NCBI GenBank assembly: GCA_902528645.1
Contig: CABZTG010000003.1
Span: 1-64,000 of the forward strand
Reading direction: 5' to 3'
Length of the DNA: 64,000 bases
Source: an uncultured Pelagibacteraceae bacterium
GTDB lineage: Bacteria; Pseudomonadota; Alphaproteobacteria; Pelagibacterales; Pelagibacteraceae
Part shown: piece after piece, positions 48,992-61,904 of the stretch
Numbering within the stretch: the first letter of the stretch is position 1
How the letters are laid out: the number at the start of each line of letters is the position of its first letter
Notes under the pieces: generated by a model
Databases searched by the model: none
What the model was told of the DNA's origin: nothing
Seen by the model: the letters and a program-made list of their open reading frames with translations, nothing else
Position numbers and translations under genes: made by a program

Positions 48992-51865
48992 ATGTCTTCC
49001 TCTAAAAATTTAGAATTTAAAAAAACAGCCTTTCTCAATAAATCAAATAGCGCTTTCATCGAAGAAATGTACTTAAAATTTGTAAATAATGATCCTGAAT
49101 TACCTGATAGCTGGAGAAAATATTTTAAAGAAGTTGGAGATGAAGACGATATAATTGTAAATGAAATCAATGGTCCTTCGTGGAGTCCTTCTAAGAAAGT
49201 TTCAATAAATAAAAAGGAAAATTTTGAAAATCAAATTACAGAACAAAACAATGATGATATAATTAAATCAAACACAAATTCAATTAAAGCCGTTGCGATG
49301 ATCAGATCATATAGACAAAGAGGTCATCTAATTGCAAAGCTTGATCCATTAGGATTGTTAAAATCAGATTATTTAGAGGAACTTCATCCAGAGTCTTATG
49401 GATTTAAAAAAGAAGATTATCAAAAGAAAATTTTCTTAGACAATGTCACTAATAAGCAATACTCAAATATTAATGAAATTTTAAAATTCTTAAAAGAAAA
49501 GTATTGTGGTTCTTTAGGTTATGAATATATGCATATTTCAAATCCTACTGAGAGAAAGTGGTTTAGAGATCGTGTTGAAAAGGCAGATGATTTTAATTTT
49601 ACACAAAATGGTAAAGAGGCAATTCTTAACAAACTGATTCAAGCTGAGGGTTTTGAAAAATTTCTTCATACAAAATATGTTGGGACTAAAAGATTTGGTC
49701 TTGATGGCGGTGAAAGTTTAATTCCTGCACTTGAACAAATAATTAAAATTGGTGGTCAGTCAAATGTTAAAGAAGTTAAAATCGGGATGTCTCATAGAGG
49801 TCGACTAAATGTATTAGCTAATGTTCTTCAAAAATCTTACAAAAGAATATTTAATGAGTTTGCAGGAGAAATAAGTTCAAAGTCTAAAGATGATACTGGA
49901 GATGTTAAATATCATTTAGGTGCTTCATCTAATAGAGAGTTTGATGGAAATTCAGTTCATGTGAGTTTGACAGATAATCCTTCACATTTAGAAGCAGTTA
50001 ATCCAGTCGTTTTAGGTCAAACTAGAGCAAAACAATTTTTTCATAAAGATAAAGACAGAAAAAAAGTAATTCCGATTCTTATTCATGGAGATGCAGCCTT
50101 CGCCGGACAAGGAGTGGTAGCTGAATGTTTTGCAATGTCTGGTCTTCCAGGACATAATACAGGTGGCACAATTCATATTATAGTAAACAACCAAATAGGT
50201 TTTACAACAAGCCCAAGATTTGCAAGATCTTCGCCATATCCTTCTGATATAGCAAAAATGGTTGAGGCACCAATTATTCATGTGAATGGTGATGATCCAG
50301 AGGCGGTTGTTTATGCAGCAAGAATTGCAACAGACTTTAGATTAAAATTTAATAGAGACGTTGTCATTGATTTGATTTGTTATAGAAGATTTGGACATAA
50401 TGAGGGAGACGAGCCTTCTTTCACTCAGCCTTTAATGTATAAAAAGATAAGATCTCATCCCTCAACTATCAAAGTGTATGGTGAAAAACTGGTAAGCGAA
50501 GGATCAATTACAAATGATTATTTAAATAATTCCATTAAAAAATTTAAAGATCTATTAGATGACCAATTTAAAAATGCAAAAAATTATAAACCAAAAATAG
50601 AGTGGTTTGAGGGAACATGGTCAAGATATAGACCAGAGCGTGGAAAAGACAAAAGAGGAGTTACAGGCTCTGATACCAAAAAATTAAGAAATATCTCTGA
50701 TAAAATAAATACAATACCGTCTGAAATAAATATTCACAAAACAATTATGAAAATTTTAGATAATCGAAAACTTTCAGTTTCTAATGGTAAAGGCATAGAT
50801 TGGTCTACTGCGGAGTCATTAGCTTTTGGGTCACTATTGGAAGAAGGTTATCCAGTAAGACTTGTAGGTCAAGATTCAGGAAGAGGTACATTTAGTCAAA
50901 GACATTCTGTTTTAAGAAATCAAATAGATAATTCGAGATATATCCCTTTAAATAATATTTCAAATAAACAAAAAAATTTTGAAATAGTAGATAGTTTTTT
51001 ATCGGAATTAGCTGTTCTAGGATTTGAATATGGATATAGTTTAGTTGAACCTAATACTCTTACTATCTGGGAGGCTCAATTTGGAGATTTTGCTAATGGT
51101 GCGCAAGTAGTTATCGATCAATTCATAGCTTCTGGTGAACGAAAATGGTCAAGAGCCTCTGGTCTAGTAATGTTGTTACCACATGGATATGAGGGTCAAG
51201 GACCTGAACATTCATCCGCTAGGCTAGAAAGGTTTTTACAATTATGTTCAAATGATAATATGCAAGTCATGAATTGCACAACTCCTGCAAATTATTTCCA
51301 TGCTTTAAGGAGACAAATGCATAGAGACTTTAGAAAACCATTAATTATTATGACACCTAAATCTTTATTACGTCATAAACATTGTGTTTCTAATTTGGAT
51401 GATTTTAGTAAAAAAAATTCATTTCATAGAGTTTTATGGGATCATGCTATTGATCCAAAAGTAAAAGGATTTATTAAACTAAAAAAACCGAAAAAAATTG
51501 AAAAAGTGATTCTTTGTTCTGGAAAAGTTTACTTTGATTTACTTGAAGCAAGAGAAAAAATAAAAAAAAACAACGTAGTGTTATATAGAATTGAACAACT
51601 CTACCCTTTTCCTGCAAAAGCACTTGCTAATGAGCTCAAACCATACGCAAAAAATGCAAAATTTTATTGGTGTCAAGAAGAACCTAAAAATATGGGTGCT
51701 TGGTTTTCAGTCAGAGATTATATCCAATGGACATTAGATAATATAAAGGCTAAGAATAGTATAATTTCTTATATTGGAAGAAGTCCAGATGCATCACCTG
51801 CAACAGGATACGCCAAGAGACATGTTTCTCAACAACAAGAAATTATAAAGAAAGTTTTTGAATAA
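48992..51865 (+). CDS. sucA: 2-oxoglutarate dehydrogenase E1 component
   Basis: A 957-residue thiamine-diphosphate enzyme that decarboxylates 2-oxoglutarate and transfers succinyl to the E2 lipoyl group. Landmarks are IGMSHRGRLNVLANV, HGDAAFAGQGVVAE and the thiamine region NNQIGFTT. The N-terminal E2-binding helix is present (AFIEEMYLKFVNNDPELPDS). sucB follows six bases later. Confidence 0.96.
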   Translation: MSSSKNLEFKKTAFLNKSNSAFIEEMYLKFVNNDPELPDSWRKYFKEVGDEDDIIVNEINGPSWSPSKKVSINKKENFENQITEQNNDDIIKSNTNSIKAVAMIRSYRQRGHLIAKLDPLGLLKSDYLEELHPESYGFKKEDYQKKIFLDNVTNKQYSNINEILKFLKEKYCGSLGYEYMHISNPTERKWFRDRVEKADDFNFTQNGKEAILNKLIQAEGFEKFLHTKYVGTKRFGLDGGESLIPALEQIIKIGGQSNVKEVKIGMSHRGRLNVLANVLQKSYKRIFNEFAGEISSKSKDDTGDVKYHLGASSNREFDGNSVHVSLTDNPSHLEAVNPVVLGQTRAKQFFHKDKDRKKVIPILIHGDAAFAGQGVVAECFAMSGLPGHNTGGTIHIIVNNQIGFTTSPRFARSSPYPSDIAKMVEAPIIHVNGDDPEAVVYAARIATDFRLKFNRDVVIDLICYRRFGHNEGDEPSFTQPLMYKKIRSHPSTIKVYGEKLVSEGSITNDYLNNSIKKFKDLLDDQFKNAKNYKPKIEWFEGTWSRYRPERGKDKRGVTGSDTKKLRNISDKINTIPSEINIHKTIMKILDNRKLSVSNGKGIDWSTAESLAFGSLLEEGYPVRLVGQDSGRGTFSQRHSVLRNQIDNSRYIPLNNISNKQKNFEIVDSFLSELAVLGFEYGYSLVEPNTLTIWEAQFGDFANGAQVVIDQFIASGERKWSRASGLVMLLPHGYEGQGPEHSSARLERFLQLCSNDNMQVMNCTTPANYFHALRRQMHRDFRKPLIIMTPKSLLRHKHCVSNLDDFSKKNSFHRVLWDHAIDPKVKGFIKLKKPKKIEKVILCSGKVYFDLLEAREKIKKNNVVLYRIEQLYPFPAKALANELKPYAKNAKFYWCQEEPKNMGAWFSVRDYIQWTLDNIKAKNSIISYIGRSPDASPATGYAKRHVSQQQEIIKKVFE

Positions 51866-51871
51866 ATATTG

Positions 51872-53158
51872 ATGAGTGAAAAGATATTAGTTCCAGTTCT
51901 TGGGGAAAGTATCACAGAGGCTACTGTCTCTAAGTGGTTAAAAAATGAAGGTGACCCCGTTGAAGCTGATGAACCACTTGTTGAACTAGAAACAGACAAA
52001 GTAAATTTAGAGGTTCCTTCTCCAGTATCTGGTGTTCTTACAAAAATAAATTCAAAGAATGGATCGGTCGTTGAAGTTGGTGCTGATTTAGGATCTGTTT
52101 CCGAGAGTGAGACTAAATCTAGAGAAAATCAGGAAATTAAAAAGATACAACCCACTGTGAAAGTTGATAAGGAAAATTTGATAGATGAAGATGATAAAGA
52201 TGAGGAGATGGAAGTTTTTCAAGATAATGTTGAAGAGGAGAAACCATTAGTTCTTACTAAAGAGGTAGAACCTTCAAAAGTAGAAGCTGAAATAAAAATC
52301 GATGAAACTTTGTCCCCAGCAGTAAGAAAAATCGTGACTGAAAATAAAATAGATATCAGTTCTGTCAAAGGTTCAGGAAAAGATGGCCGAGTTTTAAAAG
52401 GCGATCTAATAAATTTAATGGGTGTCAATCCTCCTCCATCTGAAAGAAAAATAAAATATGGTCAAGAAGAGAGAATTAAAATGACCAGATTAAGACAAAC
52501 TATTGCTAAGAGATTAAAACAAGCACAGGATAATGCAGCCTTACTCACAACATTTAATGAAGTTGATATGTCAAATGTAATGGCAATGAGGAAAGAAAAT
52601 CAAGATGATTTTCAAAATCGCTATGGTGTAAAATTGGGGTTTATGTCCTTTTTCGTTAAAGCAAGTATAGTAGCACTAAAAAATTTCCCAGCGATAAACG
52701 CTGAAATTGAAGGTGATACAATTGTTTATAAAAATTATTATAATATAAGTTTTGCAGTTGGCACTGAAAAAGGATTGGTAGTTCCAGTTCTAAAAAATGC
52801 AGATGAATTATCTTTTGCTGATATTGAAAAAAATATCAAAGATATTTCTGAAAAAGCAAAAAGTGGAAAACTCACAATTGAAGATCTTCAAGGAGGAACT
52901 TTCACTATCAGTAATGGTGGTGTTTATGGCTCAATGCTCTCAACTCCTATTCTTAATCTTCCACAATCAGGTGTCTTGGGTATGCACAATATAGTTGATA
53001 GACCTATCGTAGTTGATGGAGAAATTAAGATCAGACCTATAATGTACCTGGCATTATCATATGATCATAGAATTGTTGATGGGAAAGAGTCTGTTTCCTT
53101 TTTAAAAATGATAAAGGAAAATTTAGAGGAACCAAGAAGGCTATTTTTGGATATTTAA
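51872..53158 (+). CDS. sucB: 2-oxoglutarate dehydrogenase E2 (dihydrolipoyl succinyltransferase)
   Basis: A 428-residue E2 with one lipoyl domain (lipoyl lysine Lys43 in [11 protein letters not shown]), an acidic linker, a peripheral-subunit-binding domain (about residues 147-179, [14 protein letters not shown]) and a catalytic domain ending in [11 protein letters not shown] (His399, Asp403). ATG at 51872 is preferred over TTG three bases earlier. It is followed directly by lpdA. Confidence 0.95.
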   Translation: MSEKILVPVLGESITEATVSKWLKNEGDPVEADEPLVELETDKVNLEVPSPVSGVLTKINSKNGSVVEVGADLGSVSESETKSRENQEIKKIQPTVKVDKENLIDEDDKDEEMEVFQDNVEEEKPLVLTKEVEPSKVEAEIKIDETLSPAVRKIVTENKIDISSVKGSGKDGRVLKGDLINLMGVNPPPSERKIKYGQEERIKMTRLRQTIAKRLKQAQDNAALLTTFNEVDMSNVMAMRKENQDDFQNRYGVKLGFMSFFVKASIVALKNFPAINAEIEGDTIVYKNYYNISFAVGTEKGLVVPVLKNADELSFADIEKNIKDISEKAKSGKLTIEDLQGGTFTISNGGVYGSMLSTPILNLPQSGVLGMHNIVDRPIVVDGEIKIRPIMYLALSYDHRIVDGKESVSFLKMIKENLEEPRRLFLDI

Positions 53159-54559
53159 ATGACAGATAAATTTCAAGCAGTAGTAATTGGTGGAGGACCT
53201 GGAGGTTATGTTTGTGCAATAAGATTGGCACAATTAGGCCTCAAAACTGCATGCATAGAATCTAGGGGTTCACTAGGTGGTACTTGTTTGAATGTTGGAT
53301 GTATACCTTCTAAAAGTTTATTAAATTTATCTGAGGAGTTTCATAACGCGCAAAGTCTATCAAATAAAGGAATAGAAATAGGTGAAGTAAAATTAAACTT
53401 GTCAAAAATGATGAAGAATAAGGATAAAGCCGTTACGATTTTGACTAAAGGGGTGGAGTTTCTTCTTAAAAAAAATAAAGTCACCTATTTTAAAGGCACT
53501 GGAAGTTTCAAATCTAAAAATGATATTGTAATCAAAGATAACAATAGTAAAGAGACAATTATACAAACTGAAAATACTATAATTGCCACTGGTTCAGTTC
53601 CAGTATCATTACCAGGAATTGAAATTGATGAAAAAGTAATTGTTTCATCCACTGGAGCACTTAAGTTAGAACAAGTCCCCAAAAAAATGGTTGTGGTTGG
53701 TGGAGGATACATAGGTTTAGAGATGGGGTCTGTATGGTCTAGACTTGGTTCTGAAGTTCATGTAGTTGAGTTTTTAGATCATATCACACCAGGTATGGAT
53801 AAAGAGATTTCTAGTGAGTTTATGAAAATTTTAAAAAAACAAGGTATCAATTTTCATATGCAGCATAAAGTAGAGAAAATTAAAAAGAATAACAATAATG
53901 CAATTGTTTCAACTTTAAACGAAAATGGTATCAAAAAAGATTTTGAATGTGATGTAGTATTAATATCTGTTGGTCGAAAGCCAAATACAGAGGGACTAAA
54001 TCTTCAAAAAATTGGTGTGGAATTAGATGAAAAAAAGAGAGTAAAAACAGATAAAAATTTTAAAACTAATCAAAATAATATTTATGCGATAGGAGATGTA
54101 ATAAGTGGTCCTATGTTAGCTCATAAAGCTGAGGATGAAGGAATTGCAGTTGCAGAAAATATAGCAGGTCAATCAGGTCATGTTAACTATGATACTATCC
54201 CAGGTGTGATTTATACTAGTCCAGAAGTTGCTTCTATTGGAAAAACGGAAGAACAATTAAAAGAGCTAAAAATAAATTATAAAGTTGGAAAATTTTCATT
54301 TATGGCAAACTCTAGAGCAAAAGCCATTGATGATACAGAGGGTTTTGTAAAAATTCTTGCTGATGAAAAAACTGATAAAGTATTAGGCGCACACTTAATT
54401 GGACCTCATGCTGGTGAATTAATTGGAGAAATTGGTATTGCTATGGAATTTGGTGCTAGCTCCGAGGATATTGCAAGAACTTGTCATGCCCATCCTACCT
54501 TTTCAGAAGCAGTGAAGGAGGCGGCTTTATCAGTAGATAAAAGAGCAATACACTCTTAA
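53159..54559 (+). CDS. lpdA: Dihydrolipoyl dehydrogenase
   Basis: A 466-residue flavoprotein E3. The redox disulfide is Cys43 and Cys48 in GGTCLNVGCIPSK, FAD binding is by GGGPGG (11-16) and NAD binding by GGGYIGLE. The C-terminal catalytic CHAHPTFSEA is present. It reoxidises lipoyl groups of the 2-oxoglutarate complex encoded just upstream. The ATG immediately follows the sucB stop. Confidence 0.96.
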   Translation: MTDKFQAVVIGGGPGGYVCAIRLAQLGLKTACIESRGSLGGTCLNVGCIPSKSLLNLSEEFHNAQSLSNKGIEIGEVKLNLSKMMKNKDKAVTILTKGVEFLLKKNKVTYFKGTGSFKSKNDIVIKDNNSKETIIQTENTIIATGSVPVSLPGIEIDEKVIVSSTGALKLEQVPKKMVVVGGGYIGLEMGSVWSRLGSEVHVVEFLDHITPGMDKEISSEFMKILKKQGINFHMQHKVEKIKKNNNNAIVSTLNENGIKKDFECDVVLISVGRKPNTEGLNLQKIGVELDEKKRVKTDKNFKTNQNNIYAIGDVISGPMLAHKAEDEGIAVAENIAGQSGHVNYDTIPGVIYTSPEVASIGKTEEQLKELKINYKVGKFSFMANSRAKAIDDTEGFVKILADEKTDKVLGAHLIGPHAGELIGEIGIAMEFGASSEDIARTCHAHPTFSEAVKEAALSVDKRAIHS

Positions 54560-54581
54560 TAATTTTTCATATTATCTAAAT

Positions 54582-56537
54582 ATGAATTTTCCGATTCTTT
54601 TACCTAACATATTTAACCATCCTTTTACCTATAAAAGTGATATAAAATTAAGCATTGGCGATTTTGTTGAAGTTCCTTTTGGAAAAACAAAAATTATTGG
54701 AGTTGTGTGGGATAATTTTGAAAAAAATCAGAATAAAAATTTTAAGATTAAAAAGATTATCAGAAAGTTAGAAATTCCGAAATTAAAAAAAAAAACAATA
54801 AATTTTTTAAATTGGTTTTCAGAATATAATATTGTTCCAAAAGGAATGGCACTCAAATTAACTTTATTGAGTGGAAGACCAGTAAAAAAACTTGATAATA
54901 AATTTTATAAAGATTTTCCTTTTAAGTTTAAAAAAAATTCATTTGAATTGAATGTAGAACAAAAAGAGTCTCTTAAGGAGATGAATAATATGAATAAAAA
55001 GTTTAATGTTCATGTTTTACAAGGAACGACTGGTTCAGGTAAAACTATTGTATATTTTGAAACTTTAAAGCATATCTTGCAAAAAGGTTATCAAGGATTA
55101 ATAATGTTGCCAGAGATTGGGTTAACCAACCAATTTGAAAAAAAATTTTTTGAATTTTTTGGTTTCAAAGCAGCAATTTGGCACTCTGGTATAACAAAAA
55201 AAAATAAAGAAATTATTTGGAGTGGAATTACGAATGGTGAAATAAGCGTTGTTATTGGAGCCAGATCATCTTTATTTTTACCATTTAAAAATTTAGGGTT
55301 AATAATAGTTGATGAAGAGCATGATCAATCTTACAAACAAGATGAAGGAGTAATATTTAATGCTCGAGATATGGCTATCTCTAGGGCATCTTTTGAAAAT
55401 ATTCCAATAAATTTAATCACTTCTGTTCCATCAATAGAAACATACGAAAATATAAAGAAAAAAAAATACACCTGTTCAAAACTTGTTCGAAGATATCAAA
55501 ATGCTTCTTTACCTAAATATGAAATAATTAATTTGAATAATGTTAAAATGGATAAACAATCCTGGCTTTCTAAAGAGATAATTCAAAAAGTAAATTTTCA
55601 CCTTAAAAAGAATGATCAAGTTTTATTTTTTCTAAATAGAAGAGGATTTTCCCCAAGTGTTTTGTGTAAAAAATGTTTCAATAATTTTTCATGTCCAAAT
55701 TGCTCAATAAATTTAGTTTATCACAAAAATAAAAATAATTTATTGTGCCATTATTGTGGATTTAAAAGTTTTTTGAAAAGAGAATGTTCTGAAGAAGGAT
55801 TTTGTGAATTTATATTTTGTGGACCTGGTGTTGAAAGGATCTCAGAAGAAGTAAAAAAAAGTTTTCCATCAAAAAAAATTGAAATTTTTTCTAGTGATAC
55901 AATGAATAAAAAAAGCTCAAAAGAAAAATTAGAAAAAATAATAAATAATGAAATTGAAATTTTAGTTGGAACACAACTAATTTCCAAAGGTTTTCATTTT
56001 CCAAACTTGAATTGCATTGTTGTAGTTGATATCGATTTATCACTGATGGGTCACGACTTAAGGAGTGCAGAGAAAAATTTACAATTATATCATCAGTTAT
56101 CAGGTAGAGCTGGAAGAACAGGAAGTCCGTCTACTATTTATTTTCAAACTTATAATTTTAATACAAAATTGATTGATGATATTACAAATAAAAATCCAGA
56201 AATTTTTCTTGATAAAGAAATAGAAATTAGAAAAAAAAATAATTTACCTCCATTTCAAAGATTTATCTCTTTGATTTTGACAGGTAGTAAGGAAAATGAA
56301 TTAGAAAGAGAAGCTTTAAAATTCAAACTATTCATTTCTAATAATATTAATGGAAAAATTTTAGGTCCAGTAAGCGCTCCTATCTTTAAATTAAAGAGCA
56401 AATATCGTGTGCGATTACTTATAAGAGGTGCTAAAACTCTTCAATTACAAAATAGTTTAGCATCAATAATTCCAAAATATAAATTTGCCTCAGGAATAAA
56501 ACTTTCAGTTGATGTTGATCCAATTAGCTTTAATTAA
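54582..56537 (+). CDS. priA: Primosomal protein N' (PriA replication-restart helicase)
   Basis: A 651-residue helicase for restarting stalled replication forks. Walker A reads GTTGSGKT, the DEExH box reads DEEHD, and motifs V and VI read GTQLISKGFHFP and LSGRAGRTG. Zinc-binding cysteines are in CKKC, CPNC and CHYC. The fourth expected pair is altered (ECSEEGFC instead of C-x2-C). It is about 80 residues shorter than E. coli PriA, mostly in the N-terminal DNA-binding part. It lies between the TCA and ATP-synthase genes. Confidence 0.93.
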   Translation: MNFPILLPNIFNHPFTYKSDIKLSIGDFVEVPFGKTKIIGVVWDNFEKNQNKNFKIKKIIRKLEIPKLKKKTINFLNWFSEYNIVPKGMALKLTLLSGRPVKKLDNKFYKDFPFKFKKNSFELNVEQKESLKEMNNMNKKFNVHVLQGTTGSGKTIVYFETLKHILQKGYQGLIMLPEIGLTNQFEKKFFEFFGFKAAIWHSGITKKNKEIIWSGITNGEISVVIGARSSLFLPFKNLGLIIVDEEHDQSYKQDEGVIFNARDMAISRASFENIPINLITSVPSIETYENIKKKKYTCSKLVRRYQNASLPKYEIINLNNVKMDKQSWLSKEIIQKVNFHLKKNDQVLFFLNRRGFSPSVLCKKCFNNFSCPNCSINLVYHKNKNNLLCHYCGFKSFLKRECSEEGFCEFIFCGPGVERISEEVKKSFPSKKIEIFSSDTMNKKSSKEKLEKIINNEIEILVGTQLISKGFHFPNLNCIVVVDIDLSLMGHDLRSAEKNLQLYHQLSGRAGRTGSPSTIYFQTYNFNTKLIDDITNKNPEIFLDKEIEIRKKNNLPPFQRFISLILTGSKENELEREALKFKLFISNNINGKILGPVSAPIFKLKSKYRVRLLIRGAKTLQLQNSLASIIPKYKFASGIKLSVDVDPISFN

Positions 56538-56644
56538 CGCTCAAAAAAACAAATTTTTAGCTAATGTGTTACTTGAAGACTATAAAGGCATGTGCTAATT
56601 AAATCGTGATTTTAAATTAATCATATTCATTTAAAGGGTAAAAA

Positions 56645-57202
56645 TTGAGTAAAAATAAAGGATTTTCAGATACTTCAGCTAATAGATATTCTTTAGCTTT
56701 GTATGAGTTAGCGAAAGATTCTAACTCATTGGTTAATGTAGAAATAAATGCAAAAGCTTTTTTAAATTTAATTTCAAATAATAAAGATTTTAAAAATTTT
56801 ATAAAGGATCCTACATTAAACAGAGAAGTTTTGACTAGTGTAATTAATAAGATTTCAGATAATTTTAAGTTGGAAATCCTTTTTAAAAATTTTGTAAATT
56901 TTTTGGTCTTAAAAAGAAGATTTTTTTATCTAGAGCAAATTTTAAAAACATTTATTGAAATATGTTCAGAAAAAAGAGGTGAATTAAAAGCAGAAATTAA
57001 ATCTGCAAAATTACTTAATCAAGATGAGATTAAAAAAATTACAGATGAATTATCAAATAACTTCAAATCTCAAATAAAATTAAACTATATACAAGACGAA
57101 AGTTTAATTGGGGGTTTGGTCGTCCAAGTGGGAAGTACTATGATTGATACATCAATAAAAAGTAAATTACAACAAATTGAAAATAGAATGATAGAGGCAT
57201 AA
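56645..57202 (+). CDS. atpH: ATP synthase F1 delta subunit
   Basis: A 185-residue subunit that links F1 to the peripheral stalk. It shows the helical N-domain (SANRYSLALYELA) and the C-terminal ESLIGGLVVQVGSTMIDTS. The start is TTG at 56645, preceded by AAAGGG. It opens the atpHAGDC operon after a 107-bp AT-rich gap that holds no gene and no clear hairpin. The F0 genes are elsewhere, as usual in alphaproteobacteria. Confidence 0.94.
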   Translation: MSKNKGFSDTSANRYSLALYELAKDSNSLVNVEINAKAFLNLISNNKDFKNFIKDPTLNREVLTSVINKISDNFKLEILFKNFVNFLVLKRRFFYLEQILKTFIEICSEKRGELKAEIKSAKLLNQDEIKKITDELSNNFKSQIKLNYIQDESLIGGLVVQVGSTMIDTSIKSKLQQIENRMIEA

Positions 57203-58738
57203 ATGGAAATAAATCCTTCAGAAGTTACAAAAATATTAAAAGAACAAATTAAAAATTTTGGAGAAAAAGCAGAAATTTCTGAGGTTGGACAGGTATTGTC
57301 TGTAGGTGATGGTATAGCAAGAATTTATGGCCTTGATAATGTTCAAGCAGGAGAAATGGTTGAATTTTCTGATGGATCGAAAGGAATGGCTTTAAATCTA
57401 GAAAGTGAAAATGTTGGAGTTGTAATTTTTGGTGACGACCGGAATATTAAAGAAGGTGATGTTGTAAAAAGAACTGGAAGCATTGTAGATACCCCTGTTG
57501 GAAAAGAGTTGTTAGGTAGAGTGGTAGATGGATTAGGAAATCCAATCGATGGGAAAGGTGCTTTGGACAAAGGCATTAAAAAAAGTAGAGTTGAAGTTAA
57601 GGCACCAGGAATAATTCCAAGACAATCTGTTAGCGAACCAATGCAAACAGGTCTAAAATCAATTGATAGTCTTGTGCCAATTGGAAGAGGTCAACGTGAG
57701 TTAATTATTGGAGATCGTCAGACAGGTAAAACTGCTGTAGCAGTTGATACAATTATCAATCAAAAAAAAATTAATGAGTCGGGCGATGAAAAACAAAAAC
57801 TTTATTGTATTTATGTTGCCGTTGGTCAAAAACGATCAACTGTAAGACAAATTCAAAAAACTTTGGAAGAAGCTGGAGCGATGGAGTATACAACTATAGT
57901 CGCGGCAACAGCATCTGACTCAGCTCCGCTTCAATTTTTAGCTCCTTACACTGGATGTGCAATGGGAGAATATTTTAGAGATAATGGAATGCATGCCTTG
58001 ATTATTTATGATGATTTATCTAAGCAAGCGGTTGCTTACCGACAAATGTCACTGATCTTAAGAAGACCACCAGGTAGAGAGGCATACCCAGGTGATGTAT
58101 TTTATCTTCATAGTAGATTACTGGAAAGGGCTGCTAAATTAAGTGATGATCACGGCGGAGGTTCGTTAACAGCTCTTCCAATCATTGAAACTCAAGGTGG
58201 AGACGTTTCTGCTTATATTCCAACTAATGTAATTTCAATTACTGATGGACAAATTTTTTTAGAAACTGAGTTATTTAACCAAGGTATAAGACCAGCAATT
58301 AATGTTGGTCTCTCTGTTTCTAGGGTTGGATCAGCTGCACAAACAAAAGCTATGAAAAAAGTATCAGGATCAATGAAACTTGAATTAGCACAATATAGAG
58401 AAATGGCAGCTTTTGCTCAATTTGGATCAGATTTAGATGCCTCAACTCAACAGCTTTTAAATAGAGGATCAAAGTTAACTGAGTTATTAAAACAGAAACA
58501 ATACTCACCGATGACAGTTGCTGAACAGGTGATATCTGTATTTTGTGGAGTAAAAGGATATTTGGATGATATTGACTTAAAAGATATTGCTGAATTTGAA
58601 AACAAGATCATTGAGAGATGTAAATCTGATAAACCAGAATTAATCGAGTCTATTCAGAGCTCAGGTAAATTAGAAGAGACAACAGAAAAAAGCTTAATTG
58701 ATGTAATTACTAATCTTAAGAAAAACTTTAAATCTTGA
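57203..58738 (+). CDS. atpA: ATP synthase F1 alpha subunit
   Basis: A 511-residue nucleotide-binding subunit. The P-loop GDRQTGKT is at 170-177, and [19 protein letters not shown] lies towards the C-terminal third. It forms the alpha3-beta3 hexamer with AtpD. The ATG directly follows the atpH stop. Confidence 0.97.
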   Translation: MEINPSEVTKILKEQIKNFGEKAEISEVGQVLSVGDGIARIYGLDNVQAGEMVEFSDGSKGMALNLESENVGVVIFGDDRNIKEGDVVKRTGSIVDTPVGKELLGRVVDGLGNPIDGKGALDKGIKKSRVEVKAPGIIPRQSVSEPMQTGLKSIDSLVPIGRGQRELIIGDRQTGKTAVAVDTIINQKKINESGDEKQKLYCIYVAVGQKRSTVRQIQKTLEEAGAMEYTTIVAATASDSAPLQFLAPYTGCAMGEYFRDNGMHALIIYDDLSKQAVAYRQMSLILRRPPGREAYPGDVFYLHSRLLERAAKLSDDHGGGSLTALPIIETQGGDVSAYIPTNVISITDGQIFLETELFNQGIRPAINVGLSVSRVGSAAQTKAMKKVSGSMKLELAQYREMAAFAQFGSDLDASTQQLLNRGSKLTELLKQKQYSPMTVAEQVISVFCGVKGYLDDIDLKDIAEFENKIIERCKSDKPELIESIQSSGKLEETTEKSLIDVITNLKKNFKS

Positions 58739-58745
58739 TTTATTT

Positions 58746-61041
<2,296 letters not shown>

Positions 61042-61042
<1 letters not shown>

Positions 61043-61434
61043 TGAGTGATGAATTTAAAATTGAAATAGTTAATCCAGAGAAATCCTTCTTATCAAAAGA
61101 GGATGTCAATGAGGTAGTTGTTCCTGCATTTGAAGGAGAAATGGGGATATTAAAAGATCATATTTCTATAATTTCATTTTTAAAACCAGGTATTGTTACC
61201 ATTCAAGCAAAATCTGGTGAAGAAAAGTATTATGTTGAGGATGGGATTATTGAATTTAAAAATAATACCTTATCCATTTTGACTAGCTACATCTTAAATC
61301 TAAAAGATATTGAGAAAAATAAGTTACAGGAATTATTAAAAAATGCAGAGGAAGAATCTAATAAACCAGAAATTAGTGATCAATTGAAATATTTAGCTGA
61401 TCAAAAAGTTGAAACTTTAAAATCAATCAATTAA
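61042..61434 (+). CDS. atpC: ATP synthase F1 epsilon subunit
   Basis: A 130-residue regulatory subunit with an N-terminal beta sandwich (FKIEIVNPEKSFLSKEDVNEV, GEMGILKDH) and a short helical end. It couples gamma to the c-ring and may inhibit ATP hydrolysis. Its last eight bases overlap the end of the convergent rppH gene, so the operon ends without a terminator hairpin of its own. Confidence 0.94.
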
Positions 61435-61903
61435 TTATCATTTTTATTTTCTCTTTAAGTTCTTTGTAAACATGATATTTGAAATCCACTACCACTTCAG
61501 TTATTTTATCTAATTCAATCCATTTCCATTCTAAAAATTCTGGTTTATTTGTTTTAATATTAATATCTTCATCTTTACCTAGGTATCTCATCAAAAACCA
61601 TTTTTGTTTTTGTCCCTTATATTTACCTTTCCAAATAATACCCAATAAATTTTTTGGTAGCTCATAAGTAATTGTGCCTTCTATTTCTTTTACAAGTTCT
61701 ACATTCTTGATACTTGTTTCCTCCTCTAATTCTCTATATGCAGCGGCTAAAAATTCTTCTCCATCATCTACTCCACCCTGTGGCATTTGCCAAAAATTTT
61801 TTGGATTATCTATTCGTTTTGCTACAAAAACTTTATTCTCCTTGTTAAGGACAACAATTCCCACTCCACTTCTAAGTGGCAGATTTCTGAATTTTTCTTC
61901 CAT
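61427..61903 (-). CDS. rppH: RNA pyrophosphohydrolase (Nudix)
   Basis: A 158-residue Nudix hydrolase that removes pyrophosphate from RNA 5' ends and starts mRNA decay. The Nudix box runs from Gly43 to Ile65 with the metal-binding RELEEE at 57-62; the usual glycine after the glutamates is serine (ETS). FWQMPQGGVDDGE is typical of RppH. It starts one base after the ctpA stop codon, as in other alphaproteobacteria. Confidence 0.92.
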   Translation of the reverse strand: MEEKFRNLPLRSGVGIVVLNKENKVFVAKRIDNPKNFWQMPQGGVDDGEEFLAAAYRELEEETSIKNVELVKEIEGTITYELPKNLLGIIWKGKYKGQKQKWFLMRYLGKDEDINIKTNKPEFLEWKWIELDKITEVVVDFKYHVYKELKEKIKMIIN

Positions 61904-61904
61904 G

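Noticed and set aside
56538-56644. Structured RNA or clear promoter before atpH
   Set aside because: Only a weak five-pair repeat and loose -10/-35-like strings are visible in AT-rich sequence; nothing above background.
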